A DNA stretch of 34,784 bases from JABMQB01 sp964408795. GTDB lineage: Bacteria; Bacteroidota; Bacteroidia; Bacteroidales; Prolixibacteraceae. This document shows, piece by piece, positions 32,966 through 34,784 of this stretch. Numbering within the stretch: position 1 is the stretch's first letter; each line of letters opens with the position of its first letter. The notes under the pieces are model-generated. The model saw only the letters and a list, made by a program, of their open reading frames with translations. It searched no databases and was not told where the DNA came from. The position numbers and the translations under genes are program-made. Where the stretch lies: the NCBI GenBank assembly GCA_964408795.1, contig CAYPAW010000028.1:1-34784 (forward strand), written 5' to 3'.

Positions 32966-34617
32966 ATAAAATTGTTTTAAGCATAATACCCCTTTGCATT
33001 CTGGCTTTGGTATTCATTGCAAAAATAAGTCAGGCGGCCACCTACTACGTCGACAGGAATTCTCCTTCTGCCAGCGATACTAATCCCGGCACTCTAAATT
33101 CCCCCTGGTTAACCATTCAAAATGCGGCAGAAACATTAGCTGCCGGCGATACAGTATTTGTTCGGGCAGGTATCTATCACGAAAATGTATACCTGGGTAA
33201 TAGTGGGAATGCAACCGATGGACCTATTGTATTTACTGCCTTCCCAGGTGAAACCCCGGTTATCGAAGGAACCGGCGTTGCTGAATCAAATAATGGGATT
33301 ATCATCTCAGCTTCCTACGTCAAACTGTTGGGATTTGAAATCCGTAACTGGGATGAAAATGGAATCTGGATCGAAAATGCAACTAATTTTGAAATATCTG
33401 ATTGTCTTGTTCACGATATTTTTTATGGAATAGGTGTTTCAGATGGATCACATGATTTTGAATTTAACCGGGTAACGGTATTTCATTTTACTTTATACGG
33501 GTTCGATGTATCCCCCTCTGGTGGAGCGGATAACTATAACGGCATGTTCAATGATTGCATTGCCCACACAGGAAATGATCCGGAACAAAATGTCGACGGG
33601 TTTGCGCTGGGGCATGGCAACCAACACAATTTTGTCTTTAACCGATGCATAACCTATAATGTTTTTGATGGATTTGATATCAGTTCTCAGGAAACCACAC
33701 TCAACCGGTGTCTGGCATATCATTGTTGGAATGGCGCCTATAAATTGTGGCAGGACAAAATAAAACTGGTGAACTGCATAGGCTATCAATGTGCATCCTC
33801 AGTGGTCGAACTGGATTGGGATGGCACTCCTGGAAAAGTTTCACTGATCAACTGTACATTCTATGGTGGAGAAACGTATACCATCTGGGTTGAAAATCAC
33901 AACGACATTCTTGAACTTTATAATTGTATCCTTGCCGGAGGCAATAACATCGGGCTGGCATTCGAACAAATGGGCACAGGCAATTACCATGGCGATTACA
34001 ATATATTCCACAATCTAAATACCGCCCGTGCTGTGGTAGTTGGGTATACCGATGAATTTTCGCTGGATGATGTGGCATCGGGTGCCTGGACAACTTACAG
34101 CGGGCAGGATGCCCATTCAATCGTGGTAAATTCAGCCACCGGCCTTTTTGTTGACCCAAACAACGATGATTTGCATCTGTCAGGAACCAGCCCGGCCATA
34201 AACAACGGGACAAACCAGAATGCACCTTCAGATGATTATGATGGACAGCCAAGGCCTTCCGGTACTGGTATTGACATAGGCGCCTACGAGTATCAGTCCG
34301 CAACCGGTGTTTCACAGCCCCAAATGAAGGGTATGCCTGAATGGGTCAGGCTTTCTCAAAACGTTCCCAATCCTTTCCATTCTTCAACTACAATCCGGTA
34401 CAGGTTGGACATTGATGCCCATATAAAACTTTCGTTACACGACCTGTTGGGCCGTGAAGTGAAAGTGTTGGTAAACGAAAACCAATTGGCAGGAGAATAT
34501 GAAGTAACGCTAAGTGGAAATTTCCTGGCAGAGGGTTGTTACTATTATAAAATAGAGGGGAAAACGGCTTTAAACACCCTTTATTCAGTAACAAAGAAAC
34601 TCATAGTTAAAAAATAA
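32959..34617 (+). CDS. T9SS-exported right-handed parallel beta-helix protein
   Basis: A 552-residue protein with a signal peptide (to about ISQA, residue 27). An N-terminal ATYYVDRNSPSASDTNPGT segment typical of DUF1565-type beta-helix proteins is followed by repeated short strands with parallel-beta-helix rhythm (for example NATNFEISDCLVHDI, HNFVFNRCITYN) to about residue 440. The C-terminal 85 residues form a type A T9SS sorting domain (LSQNVPNPFHSSTTIRYRL, LGREVKVLVN, AGEYEVTLSG, CYYYKIE, KKLIVKK). It is exported across the outer membrane and probably binds or cleaves a polysaccharide, although no lyase catalytic set could be confirmed. Its start lies in the repeat array and repeats resume 6 bases after its stop. 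Confidence 0.92.
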   Translation: MKNKIVLSIIPLCILALVFIAKISQAATYYVDRNSPSASDTNPGTLNSPWLTIQNAAETLAAGDTVFVRAGIYHENVYLGNSGNATDGPIVFTAFPGETPVIEGTGVAESNNGIIISASYVKLLGFEIRNWDENGIWIENATNFEISDCLVHDIFYGIGVSDGSHDFEFNRVTVFHFTLYGFDVSPSGGADNYNGMFNDCIAHTGNDPEQNVDGFALGHGNQHNFVFNRCITYNVFDGFDISSQETTLNRCLAYHCWNGAYKLWQDKIKLVNCIGYQCASSVVELDWDGTPGKVSLINCTFYGGETYTIWVENHNDILELYNCILAGGNNIGLAFEQMGTGNYHGDYNIFHNLNTARAVVVGYTDEFSLDDVASGAWTTYSGQDAHSIVVNSATGLFVDPNNDDLHLSGTSPAINNGTNQNAPSDDYDGQPRPSGTGIDIGAYEYQSATGVSQPQMKGMPEWVRLSQNVPNPFHSSTTIRYRLDIDAHIKLSLHDLLGREVKVLVNENQLAGEYEVTLSGNFLAEGCYYYKIEGKTALNTLYSVTKKLIVKK

Positions 34618-34623
34618 CACATC

Positions 34624-34701
34624 ATGAAATAAGCCCCGATGGATCGGGGAGAGTTATCCCTATGCATCGGGAATACATTATAAAATTAACACTTTAATCA
34701 T
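34624..34701 (+). repeat. Repeat array resumes downstream of the beta-helix gene, degenerate unit
   Basis: It begins with ATGAAATAAGC, a two-base variant of the A arm, followed by a hairpin CCCCGAT/ATCGGGG (34634-34640/34643-34649). A degenerate B-like stretch sits near 34662. The end, AATTAACACTTTAATCAT, equals the end of the units at 1-98 and 32866. Confidence 0.55.
34634..34649 (+). terminator. Hairpin after the beta-helix gene
   Basis: Seven base pairs (CCCCGAT with ATCGGGG) around a GG loop, 17 bases after the stop codon. It lacks a clear T-tract, so termination is only probable. The same CCCGAT/ATCGGG core follows the lipoprotein gene. Confidence 0.45.
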
Positions 34702-34784
34702 ATGAAACGAGCATGTAAAATATTCACACCCAGGATCATTATTAAAATAAATGCGAGTTACATACTATACCTTTAAAAATTAAT
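34702..34784 (+). repeat. Repeat array, diverged unit running off the window
   Basis: A arm ATGAAACGAGC (34702-34712) followed by ATGTAAAATATTCACA, then a diverged B arm GCGAGTTACATACTATACC (34753-34771). A one-base length change relative to unit 2 shifts the frame of the short open frame, which argues against a conserved peptide. Confidence 0.75.

Noticed and set aside
32672..34784. Integron-type attC sites between gene cassettes
   Set aside because: The repeats flank genes and have inverted arms, but the paired core sites RYYYAAC and GTTRRRY are not found in the right arrangement, and no integrase is seen.

Overview
The window looks like chromosomal DNA of a Bacteroidota bacterium, most likely Bacteroidales or Marinilabiliales. 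The evidence is promoter-like boxes matching the Bacteroidota -7 element TAnnTTTG, a secreted protein with a C-terminal type IX secretion (T9SS) sorting domain, and families typical of the phylum (DUF5063, DUF6132, DUF2795, OstA-like protein, a cluster of SurA-type chaperones). No rRNA, tRNA, CRISPR array, transposase or phage gene was recognised.

Left part (1-4254): a copy of a dispersed repeat runs into the start codon of a saccharopine-dehydrogenase-like gene. About 530 bases of non-coding DNA follow, and these look like a large structured RNA with its own promoter and intrinsic terminator. Next come two tandem paralogous secreted proteins with a TonB-C-like end, and a small acidic conserved protein.

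Core housekeeping part (4255-24446): elbB, a TatD-family hydrolase and tcdA run on the + strand against recG on the - strand. A divergent methyltransferase-like gene is followed by an orphan MacB/LolD-type ABC ATPase and a DUF2795 gene. A long - strand cluster reads guaB, a double-parvulin PPIase, a SurA-like lipoprotein, SurA, a MoxR ATPase and an OstA-like protein, and suggests an outer-membrane biogenesis operon behind guaB. Divergent from guaB is recQ, followed by a DUF5063/3'-5' exonuclease pair, an APS/PAPS reductase with a structured leader, and a saccharopine reductase.

Right part (24447-34784): a secreted YdjC-type deacetylase, a secreted metallophosphoesterase, and a sugar-related - strand group (sugar:H+ symporter, Gfo/Idh oxidoreductase, 4-alpha-glucanotransferase). 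Then come a DUF6132 membrane protein overlapping a thioredoxin, an SnoaL-like lipoprotein, and a T9SS-exported beta-helix protein embedded in an array of the same repeat that opens the window.

The two least explained elements are the unclassified structured RNA at about 1335-1862 and the roughly 95-bp repeat family. The repeat's conserved inverted arms place gene start codons, and the family lies in direct orientation at both ends of the window.
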